Source: DASYXZ01 sp035946625
GTDB lineage: Bacteria > Acidobacteriota > Terriglobia > UBA7540
DNA: 64,000 nt
NCBI GenBank assembly: GCA_035946625.1
Contig: DASYZE010000084.1
Coordinates: 23,913-87,912, forward strand
Direction: 5' to 3'
Position 1 is the first letter of the stretch; each line of letters opens with the position of its first letter. The position numbers and the translations under genes are program-made. The notes beneath the pieces were generated by a model. The model was not told the origin of the DNA and made no database searches. It was given only the letters and a program-made list of their open reading frames with translations. Positions 1 through 7,932 of this stretch are shown in pieces.

Positions 1-1214
1 TTGGAGCCGAGCTGCTCACGCACACGGGCATGAAACGCGGTGCCCGGAAGCGGATAGGAAACCGAAACTCCGATGTCCTCCGGCCTCGTGTGGCGCACCA
101 ACTCGATGGTTTTTTGGATATCAGGCCAGGTTTCGCCCGAATACCCGAACTGAAGAAAGAAACAGGTTCGAATTCCGGCGTGGCGCAAATGCCCGCGAGC
201 TTTTACCACTTGGTCTACTCTCAAGCCCTTATCCATCGCATCCAGGATCTTTTGCGATCCGGACTCCACTCCCAGCCACGCCTCATTACATCCAGCGCGC
301 CGGAAAGCCAAGGCCACATCCTCTTTCATCAAATCCGCGCGGGTTTGCATTTTGAAGGGCACCGCTGCGCCGAGTCGCTCCACCTGTTCGGCGAACTCCA
401 ACACCCAACTGTTCTTGATGCCAAAAATGTCGTCGGCAAACCAGAGGTGCTCCGCCCCATACTCGGTTTTGAGCAGAGCCATCTCTCGCGCCACGTTTGC
501 GGCGCTGCGGGAATGGAAACGGTCTCCATAAATGGGCTTGGCGCACCAATTGCAACGGTAAGGGCAGCCGCGACTTGCCACAAGATTCAGCGAAAACGTA
601 TGGTGGGCGGATTTCCACTCGTCGCGATAGCGCTCGAGATCCACCAGATCCCGCGCGGGAAATGGAAGCTCATCAAGGTCTTGGATCAACGGCCGTGGAG
701 GAGTTTTGTAAAGCCGCCCGCTCTGCTGTTTGATAAATGCCAACCCGGGAATTTCAATTGGCAGCTGACCGGAACGGCCGACGAGGGAATCGACAAGCTC
801 GAGCAGCGTGCGTTCCACCTCGCCGACCAATATGAAATTCGCTCCGCCCTGCAGATACTGGACAAGGTGATCGGTGGAGTCAGAACCATTGACCACCACC
901 TGGGCCCCGGATGCCCGCGACAAACCGATCATTTGCATGGCAACTTCACGCATGCGGCTCAAGCACATTTTGGATAGGAAGTTAAAATTGTCCTCGCAGA
1001 GCGCTACCACACGGGGCCGAGCCCGCCGCAGGGCTTGGGGAAATCCAGACACCGGGTCCTCCAGCATGGGATCAAACAGGGCCACGGAATACCCGCGTTG
1101 CCTCAGCAGCGCCGCCGCATAAAGCGTTCCCAGGGGCGGATACGGTTGCATCTTGCGGGCTTGCTTCCGGTCGTAATATAGGTGATAGGAATGGGTCAGA
1201 AGAACGTCAACCAC
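1..1214 (-). CDS. B12-binding-type radical SAM protein (3' end outside window)
   Basis: The reading frame enters at GTG 1214 and stays open for about 404 codons to the window edge, so the C-terminus is missing. The N-terminal ~150 residues resemble the Rossmann-like cobalamin-binding domain of this family (start VVDVLLTHSYHLYY, then PPLGTLYAAALLRQRGY). At about residue 216 the radical SAM cluster motif CPYRCNWC (CX3CX2C) follows, with later strands typical of the TIM barrel. The start is chosen because GAGAGG lies a few bases upstream and an earlier in-frame codon reads into a stop. It begins 10 nt after the stop of the neighbouring radical SAM gene, so both are probably co-transcribed. The B12-ligand motif DxHxxG is not seen. 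The family methylates or rearranges varied substrates; the substrate cannot be read from sequence. Confidence 0.85.
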   Translation of the reverse strand, partial: MVDVLLTHSYHLYYDRKQARKMQPYPPLGTLYAAALLRQRGYSVALFDPMLEDPVSGFPQALRRARPRVVALCEDNFNFLSKMCLSRMREVAMQMIGLSRASGAQVVVNGSDSTDHLVQYLQGGANFILVGEVERTLLELVDSLVGRSGQLPIEIPGLAFIKQQSGRLYKTPPRPLIQDLDELPFPARDLVDLERYRDEWKSAHHTFSLNLVASRGCPYRCNWCAKPIYGDRFHSRSAANVAREMALLKTEYGAEHLWFADDIFGIKNSWVLEFAEQVERLGAAVPFKMQTRADLMKEDVALAFRRAGCNEAWLGVESGSQKILDAMDKGLRVDQVVKARGHLRHAGIRTCFFLQFGYSGETWPDIQKTIELVRHTRPEDIGVSVSYPLPGTAFHARVREQLGS

Positions 1215-1224
1215 ACAACACCTC

Positions 1225-2736
1225 TCAGAGGGCGTTTTGCGCGACTGCGGGCTCAAGACGTTTGGCATCCACCGCCGGCTTGGCAACCCTCGTCATCTTT
1301 TTGAGTTTGTGATTCAGCCAGAGTTCAACCGGGGCGCTGTAAAAGTTGTGATCCAATCTCCATTGAGCCGGATAGCTGAGCCCGCGCTGCAGCGACTTCA
1401 CATAACGATTGGGGTCGTGCCTGGCGATGGGCTTCCGGTCGAAGGCAATGCGCAGGTAATCGCGCATGGTCTGCAACCGTGAGTGGTCTTTTCCCTTGAG
1501 CCAGGGAAGAACGGTGTAACGGGGGAAAAAATCAGCCCACCCCTCCAGCGACTTGGGCACTTCAATACCCAACTCCTTCGCGTGAGTCATGATGGGGGAG
1601 CCGGGATAGGGGGTGAAAATATTGGTCCAGAATTCGGTCCCGGGAAAACGGCGGCACACGTCCATGATGAATCGAATGGTCTCCTGGCGCTCCGCAACGC
1701 CCTCGCTCGGGAACCCAAAGATGATATTGAATGATGGGCGGATGCCCGCCTTTAAGCATCGCTCCGCCGATTGGTAGATGGAATCAAAATCCTGAAAAGT
1801 TTTGTTCATAAGCTTCAGGATTTTGGGTGAAGCAGAATCCACCCCCTGACAAATCTGGTGCAACCCCGCGCGGCTGAGCAGGCGCAATTCTTCCTCGGTC
1901 AGTTTGGCCGTCAAATTGGTAGTAGCCTGAATGCTCCATTTGAAACGCGCCCCCACCCGGACGAGACCTTCGCCAATGTTAACTGCCCTCTCCAGATCAA
2001 CCAGAAAGTTGTCATCCACCACCCAAAGCATTTCAAGCCCGTAACGCCGCGTAAGGTCGTGGGTCTCTTCCACCACTTGCTGGGCGGGCAAGGAGTTCCA
2101 TTTGCGGCCGTAGACGCCTGCGTTGGTGCAATAAGAGCAATCAAACGGGCACGCGAGACTGGACGTGTACATCGCCCAGCGCCGACCGCACAGCTTTTCG
2201 TAGGCATCGAAATCCGCAAGGTGATATGCCTTGGGGGGCATATTCACCAATGGCTTCAAGGCACGCGGAGGGTTGAATATGAGTCGGCCATCCCGCTTGA
2301 AGCCCGCGCCAGCAATCCCATCCAATGAACTGCCATCGCGCAGACGCTGGGCAATTTCAACCATGGCGTCCTCGCCCTGGCCTCGAACCACGATGTCGAT
2401 GCAATCCGTATCCAGCGTTTGATCGGGAAGTAACGAGGGATGCCATCCTCCCAGGATGACCGGAAAATCGGGATTCCATTTCTTGACCGCCTGGGCGAGT
2501 TCAACCGTTTCGCGGATCATGGGGCCGGTAACCAATGAGACGGCGAGGCAGAGAGCATTTTCGATTTCTTTCATCACGCGTATTTTGAAGTCGGGAGTGA
2601 TCGTCGAATCGACAATGGAAACTTCAAAACCGGCGCGCAAGAGCGGAGTGGCAACAGCAAGAATGCCCAAAGGTGCGGTGGCCTCGGTGCTCGAAAACGC
2701 CGGAAAGAAGAATACGATCTTCTTGGATGAGATCAT
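1225..2736 (-). CDS. B12-binding-type radical SAM protein
   Basis: The 503-residue product has an N-terminal cobalamin-binding-like domain (IVFFFPAFSSTEATAPLG, later GGWHPSLLP and VRGQGED) followed by a radical SAM domain with CPFDCSYC (CX3CX2C) near residue 205. The layout is that of hopanoid, bacteriochlorophyll and natural-product methylases and of uncharacterised Fe-S oxidoreductases. An upstream in-frame ATG exists at 2787, but it has no ribosome site, whereas ATG 2736 follows AAGGGA and begins directly with the conserved first strand, so 2736 is preferred. The gene lies head-to-tail with the partial radical SAM gene downstream. Two adjacent paralogues beside polysaccharide genes could act in succession on one metabolite or lipid, which is inference. 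Function not assignable. Confidence 0.87.
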   Translation of the reverse strand: MISSKKIVFFFPAFSSTEATAPLGILAVATPLLRAGFEVSIVDSTITPDFKIRVMKEIENALCLAVSLVTGPMIRETVELAQAVKKWNPDFPVILGGWHPSLLPDQTLDTDCIDIVVRGQGEDAMVEIAQRLRDGSSLDGIAGAGFKRDGRLIFNPPRALKPLVNMPPKAYHLADFDAYEKLCGRRWAMYTSSLACPFDCSYCTNAGVYGRKWNSLPAQQVVEETHDLTRRYGLEMLWVVDDNFLVDLERAVNIGEGLVRVGARFKWSIQATTNLTAKLTEEELRLLSRAGLHQICQGVDSASPKILKLMNKTFQDFDSIYQSAERCLKAGIRPSFNIIFGFPSEGVAERQETIRFIMDVCRRFPGTEFWTNIFTPYPGSPIMTHAKELGIEVPKSLEGWADFFPRYTVLPWLKGKDHSRLQTMRDYLRIAFDRKPIARHDPNRYVKSLQRGLSYPAQWRLDHNFYSAPVELWLNHKLKKMTRVAKPAVDAKRLEPAVAQNAL

Positions 2737-2841
2737 GATAATCCCTTGATTTTTGCCATCCGCTTCGCCTTGGACCTTGCTCGACATTGATGAGGGTAAC
2801 CTTGGCCCGCCAAGCAGGTGTCATCCTGTGGTTGGTTCCAT

Positions 2842-2890
2842 GTAAAAAAAATGTTATATGTGTCGCCCGGATTTTCCAGGTTGGAAATCC
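2842..2890 (-). terminator. possible terminator: hairpin with displaced U-tract
   Basis: Read on the minus strand after the cytochrome gene (stop at 2903), GGATTTCC pairs with GGAAAATCC (2883-2890 with 2869-2877, one bulge, 5-nt loop). About 20 nt further is a run of eight T (2842-2849). The U-tract is not adjacent to the stem, so an efficient intrinsic terminator is uncertain. Confidence 0.3.
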
Positions 2891-2902
2891 AAGCAATCGA
2901 GT

Positions 2903-4447
2903 TTATAAGGTTTTCAGGAACTTAATGAGCGCCTTTCGATCTTCTTCCGAAAGATCGAGCCCAAAGGTATGGCCCCGAATAGCCCGGCGCTTCGTCCCTT
3001 GGCCGCGGAATCCTGTTGGCACGTAATCTTTCTGAAGTCGGCGGGGATCAAACCAATCTTCAAGGGTTGCAATGGAGCCGCTGTGTTCGAACGGCCCCCG
3101 GTACCAGACACCTCTCAACGAGGGAACTTTGTAGTATCCCGTGCCCTCTCGAGTCTTCAATGCCAGTCCGGGATCCGTGCCCACAGAGACCGGGAAAATA
3201 TCAAATTGAAGTAAGTCATCTTTCGGCGGTGCGAACCCCTCAACTGGCGTCAACTTGTTGTTGGTATAGAGCGGCGGTGTATGGCACAGGCCGCAGTGTT
3301 CTCGATTGAAGACCTCTTTACCACGGGCAGCCATTGCATCAAAGCGATTGGGATTAGGAGGCGGTTTGAGCGAATACAGATAAAGAGCGAGCGCGTAAAG
3401 CTGATCGTCGCTGTACCGCAATTGAGTCGCAGGGTCCGGCAATGGATCGAGTATCTTGAAATCGAGATACCGGTCATAGCGAACCGCTCCCTGCACAAGC
3501 GCCGCGTACCTCATCAGGTCGGCAATGGTTCGCTGGCGCACGAGGCCTGTATGATCCAGATAGCGGATGTCCTGGATGCCAATCAAGCTGGGTATCGCGG
3601 GAGGATAATACAAGCTCGTATTGACGCGCACGGCGACACCCGGCGGTACCGCTTCGTGAGCCGAGGCAATTCCATCGATGCTCATTTGGTCGAGATCACC
3701 AAGGGGATCGGGCCGTATCCAGGGAACACCAAGGGCTAGACGACGCTCGCGGCGAACCTGTTCCAGAAAAAGTTTCGCATCACTGGCTTCATCAGCTCGG
3801 CGGCGCAGAGCGTAGGCTGCCACTCGGTCATAAGGAAGATTCCCTTGCGCACCGGTGATCACTGTTCCGTCAGGCATGACGCGCGTATGGCATGTTGCGC
3901 ATGAGCCTACTCCTAGTTCAACCATCCCTTTCTGTCTGACCATATAGCGAACGAATGGCACGGTTCCGTCCTTGGCCACCGGCACGCCGAGCTTTTCATA
4001 CCATGCCGAATTTTTCACATCGGCCATGGTAATAAACATGCTTGTGTCCAAACCAATCGGCGCGTCAAAAACAATCTCTCCTGCCTTCACCCAATCACTT
4101 TTGGTCTTGAGTTCGTGGGCGTCAAAAGCCACTTGCGGCTCTTGCCGTTTGAGCCAATTGAAATAACCGGGAGGTTCCCTGTCAGGACGATAGACGGGGT
4201 AGGTCTTAAGAATCGTCCGCGTTGGGATGCGATAGTAATAATCCGACGATACGTGAACTGGTGAGGCGCTATGCATCACCAAGGGCACTTCCAAAGTCGC
4301 GAGAGCTTTGTCATCCCAAACCCTTGGAACCGAAAGGGACGGCCCCTCGGGTAGCCCTGACGGTTGCGCGCCGCGGACCAGAATGGCTGCAATTGCAAGG
4401 GCCAATACGACGATGGGTCCAAACGTTTTGGGAAGAGAAGGCTTCAT
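2903..4447 (-). CDS. di-heme cytochrome c, cytochrome-c-peroxidase-like
   Basis: This 514-residue exported protein starts with a hydrophobic signal or anchor (residues ~9-27) and carries two c-type heme sites, CATCH (183-187) and CGLCH (385-389). The C-terminal part (GKEVF..HCGLCH, then SLRGVWYRGPFEHSGS and a terminal LIKFLKTL) matches the thiol oxidoreductase/di-heme peroxidase type of cytochrome c. It would be periplasmic and carry electrons or reduce peroxide; which is not decidable. Start: ATG 4447 overlaps the TGA of the upstream ligase gene (ATGA), and a longer frame to 4597 lacks a signal peptide, so 4447 is favoured. Translational coupling of a cytochrome to an O-antigen ligase is unusual. 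The same terminal motif recurs in the YVTN-cytochrome protein at 34956-36896. Confidence 0.85.
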   Translation of the reverse strand: MKPSLPKTFGPIVVLALAIAAILVRGAQPSGLPEGPSLSVPRVWDDKALATLEVPLVMHSASPVHVSSDYYYRIPTRTILKTYPVYRPDREPPGYFNWLKRQEPQVAFDAHELKTKSDWVKAGEIVFDAPIGLDTSMFITMADVKNSAWYEKLGVPVAKDGTVPFVRYMVRQKGMVELGVGSCATCHTRVMPDGTVITGAQGNLPYDRVAAYALRRRADEASDAKLFLEQVRRERRLALGVPWIRPDPLGDLDQMSIDGIASAHEAVPPGVAVRVNTSLYYPPAIPSLIGIQDIRYLDHTGLVRQRTIADLMRYAALVQGAVRYDRYLDFKILDPLPDPATQLRYSDDQLYALALYLYSLKPPPNPNRFDAMAARGKEVFNREHCGLCHTPPLYTNNKLTPVEGFAPPKDDLLQFDIFPVSVGTDPGLALKTREGTGYYKVPSLRGVWYRGPFEHSGSIATLEDWFDPRRLQKDYVPTGFRGQGTKRRAIRGHTFGLDLSEEDRKALIKFLKTL

Positions 4448-5718
4448 AACGATGGCGAAATTTGGATCTCCAAGGTGGGCAGGAGGGGAGCGAGCACAAC
4501 AAAACCCAGCAGAATCAGACCGAGAGAATGGCCGTACGTGTAATCGAAAAACCCGGACATGCTGAAGCCGATCAAGCCAAGCAGACCAGTTCGACAAGCG
4601 AACTTGGCCTCACGGCTTTTGGCCGCACGGGATGCTTTCACGAGGTCAACAAACAACACCCCAAGCGTCAATAACGCCGACAGCGCAACGGGAATTCCGA
4701 ACTCCGCCGCCAATTGAATCGGGTTGTTATGAAGATGGCCATGATAAGCGGGGACGGGTTCGCCGGGTTTCAGATAGTCTCGATACACAGCCTCAACGCA
4801 GCCAGGCCCGACACCGGTGAGCGGCCTGTCCTTAATCATCCTCCAACCGACGCGCAGCATTTGCAACCGCTCGGCGTTCGAATAAAAGTCAGGGCGCAAA
4901 GACTGAAGCACCCTGAGGCGGACCGGACCGGGCGCAATCACATAAAGTCCGAAGGGAATAAGGGGAAGAACCCAAAGCCATTTTGAGCGCCGCCAGGCAA
5001 GCTCACAAGTCAGGAGAAAGAAGCAAGTGATCCACGTCATGCGGGTCAAGCTGAATAAAATGGCCAGGCCGTGAATGATGGCCACCGGCCACCAGCGCCG
5101 GCGCTCTTCCGGATAAAGAGACCAAAAACCAAGGAACCCGGCCACCACCAGGATTTCCACGGTTCCAAATACCATCCAATTATTCAGCAGGCCGCCGGTG
5201 CGCAAGTAGAGGCTCGCCTCGTCCCCCAGGCCCAAGATTGGCCGGTAACTGAAAACTCGCGCGGCGAAGTCAGCCAGCAGGAAGATTGCGCCCAACGTCG
5301 AAGTGAGAAAAATCCCACGCCAGACGAATTGGCGATCCGTATTCTTGCTTAAGGCGGGTAGCACGAAGAATACGGCGGCAATGAGCAGCAGATGGCGGAT
5401 TTCACTCCACCCGCTTCTGCGGTCGGGCGAAAAGGCCCAGGAAACCACTTCTAGACCGGCCCAAACCAACCAAAAAAAGAAGATGCAAGGGAACCAGACT
5501 CGTGTCTGCCCCCGCATACAACGAACGATCCGAGCGGCAAGGGCCAGCGCGAGAAGAAACTCGCAGACTGCGATAGAGATCGGGACGGCACAGAATGCCA
5601 GTCCCAGAGCCCAACACTCGATTGGCCGGCCTTGCAATACAGCTTTCAAAGACCCATCCGAGTTCACCCGAACCTCGGATGGTAACGATTCTGCTGCTTG
5701 AATAAATTCGCGGCTCAT
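4444..5718 (-). CDS. O-antigen ligase / polymerase family membrane protein
   Basis: The 424-residue product has about ten to twelve hydrophobic segments and a hydrophilic loop near residue 300-340 (GVGPGCVEAVYRDYLKPG, HLHNNPIQLAAEFGIP) that is the hallmark of Wzy_C/WaaL-type ligases, where a loop histidine helps transfer polysaccharide from polyprenyl diphosphate. It acts in the inner membrane. It ends with a 4-nt overlap onto the di-heme cytochrome gene and starts 5 nt from the stop of the upstream beta-barrel-like gene, so the three genes form a minus-strand operon. A second ligase-like gene lies in the main polysaccharide locus (17430-18914); one may polymerise and the other ligate, which is inference. 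Confidence 0.82.
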   Translation of the reverse strand: MSREFIQAAESLPSEVRVNSDGSLKAVLQGRPIECWALGLAFCAVPISIAVCEFLLALALAARIVRCMRGQTRVWFPCIFFFWLVWAGLEVVSWAFSPDRRSGWSEIRHLLLIAAVFFVLPALSKNTDRQFVWRGIFLTSTLGAIFLLADFAARVFSYRPILGLGDEASLYLRTGGLLNNWMVFGTVEILVVAGFLGFWSLYPEERRRWWPVAIIHGLAILFSLTRMTWITCFFLLTCELAWRRSKWLWVLPLIPFGLYVIAPGPVRLRVLQSLRPDFYSNAERLQMLRVGWRMIKDRPLTGVGPGCVEAVYRDYLKPGEPVPAYHGHLHNNPIQLAAEFGIPVALSALLTLGVLFVDLVKASRAAKSREAKFACRTGLLGLIGFSMSGFFDYTYGHSLGLILLGFVVLAPLLPTLEIQISPSL

Positions 5719-5723
5719 TTCAC

Positions 5724-6905
5724 CTAGTAGATCTGTCGCGTCAGATCAAATCCAATAAACAACCCGCTTGGCTTGTCAGCGGTGGGGTCATTCAGAAATG
5801 AAGCGCGTGTTCCCGCACGCTGATTGACGGTTGTGCCGGGACTGGTGGTGAATCCAAAAGTGAAGGCATGCCGCCAGAGCCGCTTCTGAATTCCAATGGA
5901 ATAGGCAGGTCGGTGGATGTCCATTTCCCTATAGCCCACGAAGGTTGGAATGACCTCGGCGACGATGGCTACTGTGGGACGAATATCAAACGCACCTCCA
6001 AATCCCACCGAAAAGGTATTGACTCCGGGCAAATCGGGGACGGGATCAACCAACAAGTTAGGCGGTGGGACCAGGCGGCGATTCTGGAACGAAAGTGTGG
6101 GCACTACGTAGAGCTGCGCCTTATTGGCCAAGCTTCGTGAGAAAATACCTTCAAAGTTTGCGGTAAAGTTTTTGGAGAAATCATTTTCGCCGTCGACCGA
6201 GAACCTCACGGCGCCATTGAGGGGGTGCCCATCGTGCTCATCAACAAAATTGTACGCCGCCATCAGTTGAATGGGCCGGCCGATCACGCTGGGCGAGCGG
6301 TATATACTGACGGAAAAATCCTGGGTCACCCCATAGCGGATTCCAAGAGATGATAAGGAGAAATTATCCAGACCGCCGAGGGTATGCCCGAGGGCTGGTC
6401 CGCTGAAGGCGGGGCCGAATGCAAAACGGTGGTTGAAATTGACATAGAAACCGTGCCGGTCAAGCCGGCGGCCAGTGGGCAGGCTGAAGAGATAATCATC
6501 GCCGGCATCATAGATCTTGTTCTTCTTGGCCTCGGCCTGCTTCTGTTCGGTAAGGGCCTTGATTTTTCCCGCCGGACTCTTGGCTGTTTCCTGAGCGGTT
6601 TGAGGTTCGGCCGGCGCCTCATCCACTTCCGAGATGCTATGCGAAGCGAGATCGACCAGGTATTTCTTGCCCTCGCGTTCCACCATCAGGGTGTTGGAGG
6701 ACCCTTCCACAAACGAAATCCCCAGAGTTTCCGGAGGGACTCCGGGCGCCGCTGGTGTGGGTTGGGCGTGGGAATTCGCCGCCGGCAGGTTGGAATCCTC
6801 CGCCCGCGCCGAGGGAATGACGGCGGCTAAACCCAATATGAGTGCCGTGTATCCAACCGCGGTGACGCAATTCATTTTACTGATGACTCTGCCAATCGGT
6901 CGCAT
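5724..6905 (-). CDS. exported beta-barrel-like protein (DUF5777-like)
   Basis: The 393-residue product has a signal peptide (MRPIGRVISK then a hydrophobic stretch ending PSARA). A low-complexity Pro/Ala/Lys region follows, including an AKSPAGKIKALTEQKQAEAKKNK helix-like stretch, and then a domain from about residue 135 rich in alternating polar/aromatic strands (FYVNFNHRFAFGP, FSVSIYRSPS, FTFGFTTSPG). This resembles the DUF5777 family of outer-membrane-barrel-like proteins. Start ATG 6905 is preceded by GGGAGAG; a longer frame to 6974 adds charged residues before the signal. It is the first gene of the minus-strand operon with the ligase and the cytochrome and is divergent from the response regulator. 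Membership of DUF5777 is from memory of the pattern; function unknown. Confidence 0.7.
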   Translation of the reverse strand: MRPIGRVISKMNCVTAVGYTALILGLAAVIPSARAEDSNLPAANSHAQPTPAAPGVPPETLGISFVEGSSNTLMVEREGKKYLVDLASHSISEVDEAPAEPQTAQETAKSPAGKIKALTEQKQAEAKKNKIYDAGDDYLFSLPTGRRLDRHGFYVNFNHRFAFGPAFSGPALGHTLGGLDNFSLSSLGIRYGVTQDFSVSIYRSPSVIGRPIQLMAAYNFVDEHDGHPLNGAVRFSVDGENDFSKNFTANFEGIFSRSLANKAQLYVVPTLSFQNRRLVPPPNLLVDPVPDLPGVNTFSVGFGGAFDIRPTVAIVAEVIPTFVGYREMDIHRPAYSIGIQKRLWRHAFTFGFTTSPGTTVNQRAGTRASFLNDPTADKPSGLFIGFDLTRQIY

Positions 6906-7171
6906 AGCGTGACTCTCCCATTCGAGATGCAATATCCAGCGCGCATCAGATCTCACCCTGAGTGCAGATTCCATGAAACGTCAGCGCAAGCTCGAATGTC
7001 ATCAGCAGTCTGTATTCATTTTGTAAAGGTTTTGTGTGGGGCTACCCATCGTGGCGGAGAAGGTATAGTCTGGTGGCGCTTGTTTGCCGGAGATCGAAAC
7101 CCAGTGGACGGGAGTAATCGTAGACCAATGGGATTTGCAACCTTATTGGGCGCGGGGCATCACACTCTGCA
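6906..7171. other. divergent intergenic region
   Basis: These 266 bases separate the beta-barrel-like gene (minus) from the response-regulator gene (plus) and must contain promoters for both. A TATAGT hexamer at 7064-7069 could be a -10 element for the regulator gene, but no convincing -35 lies 16-18 bp upstream. No operator palindrome, hairpin or small gene was found. Confidence 0.4.
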
Positions 7172-7849
7172 ATGGAAAAACTGCTGATCATTGAGGACGA
7201 CCGTTCGATTCATAAAGCTCTCAGGCAATTATTTGAGGCGGAAGGTTACACCCTCGAGTTTGCCACGAATGGTGCGGCCGGTCTGGCGGCCTTCAAAGCT
7301 GCGCCGCCTGCCCTCGTAATTTTGGATTTAAGGCTGCCCCAATTGCCGGGGCGCGAGGTGTGCAAGGAGATTCGCAAGGTTGCTCCTTCTCTTCCCATCG
7401 TCATCCTGAGTGCGGTGGCAGATGAATTGGACAAGGTTTTACTCCTCGAGCTGGGGGCGGACGACTATGTCACCAAGCCTTTCAGCCCCAAAGAACTCCT
7501 GGCGCGGGTGCGCACCACGCTCCGGCGATCCCAAAGACCTGTGACGCTGGACCAATTTGCTTTTGAAGAGATTTCAATCGACTTTTCCAAGATGGAGTTG
7601 AAGCGCGCCGGAAAGCCTGTGGAAATGACCCCCCAGGAGTTTAAGATTCTCAAATACTTCGCTCAAAACCCAGAGCGTGTGATTTCGCGTGATCAACTCT
7701 TGAATGAAGTTTGGGGTTATAACTGCTACCCGACCACCCGCACCGTCGACAACCATATCTTGAAGCTGCGGCAAAAGCTTGAAGAAGATCCCGAGAAGCC
7801 GACGCATTTTCGGACCGTCCACGGGGTGGGCTACAAGTTTGTTCCTTAA
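7172..7849 (+). CDS. OmpR/KdpE-type response regulator
   Basis: The 225-residue protein has a receiver domain (1-120) with the acidic pair E8/D9/D10, the phospho-acceptor D52 in VILDLRLPQ, S80 and the switch lysine K102 in VTKPF. A C-terminal winged-helix DNA-binding domain follows (EMTPQEFKILKYFAQN, GVGYKFVP at the end). This is the full length of the OmpR subfamily. The sensor kinase gene follows after 83 nt, so the two form a two-component pair. Their position at the head of the polysaccharide locus suggests they control it, which is inference. The upstream ribosome site is weak. Confidence 0.95.
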   Translation: MEKLLIIEDDRSIHKALRQLFEAEGYTLEFATNGAAGLAAFKAAPPALVILDLRLPQLPGREVCKEIRKVAPSLPIVILSAVADELDKVLLLELGADDYVTKPFSPKELLARVRTTLRRSQRPVTLDQFAFEEISIDFSKMELKRAGKPVEMTPQEFKILKYFAQNPERVISRDQLLNEVWGYNCYPTTRTVDNHILKLRQKLEEDPEKPTHFRTVHGVGYKFVP

Positions 7850-7932
7850 GGATTCTTGATGGAGCCGCCCCACAACGCGTTCATTGCGCAGAGGGCGCAA
7901 TCGATGTCCAGGCTTGCCACGAGCTCCAAATA

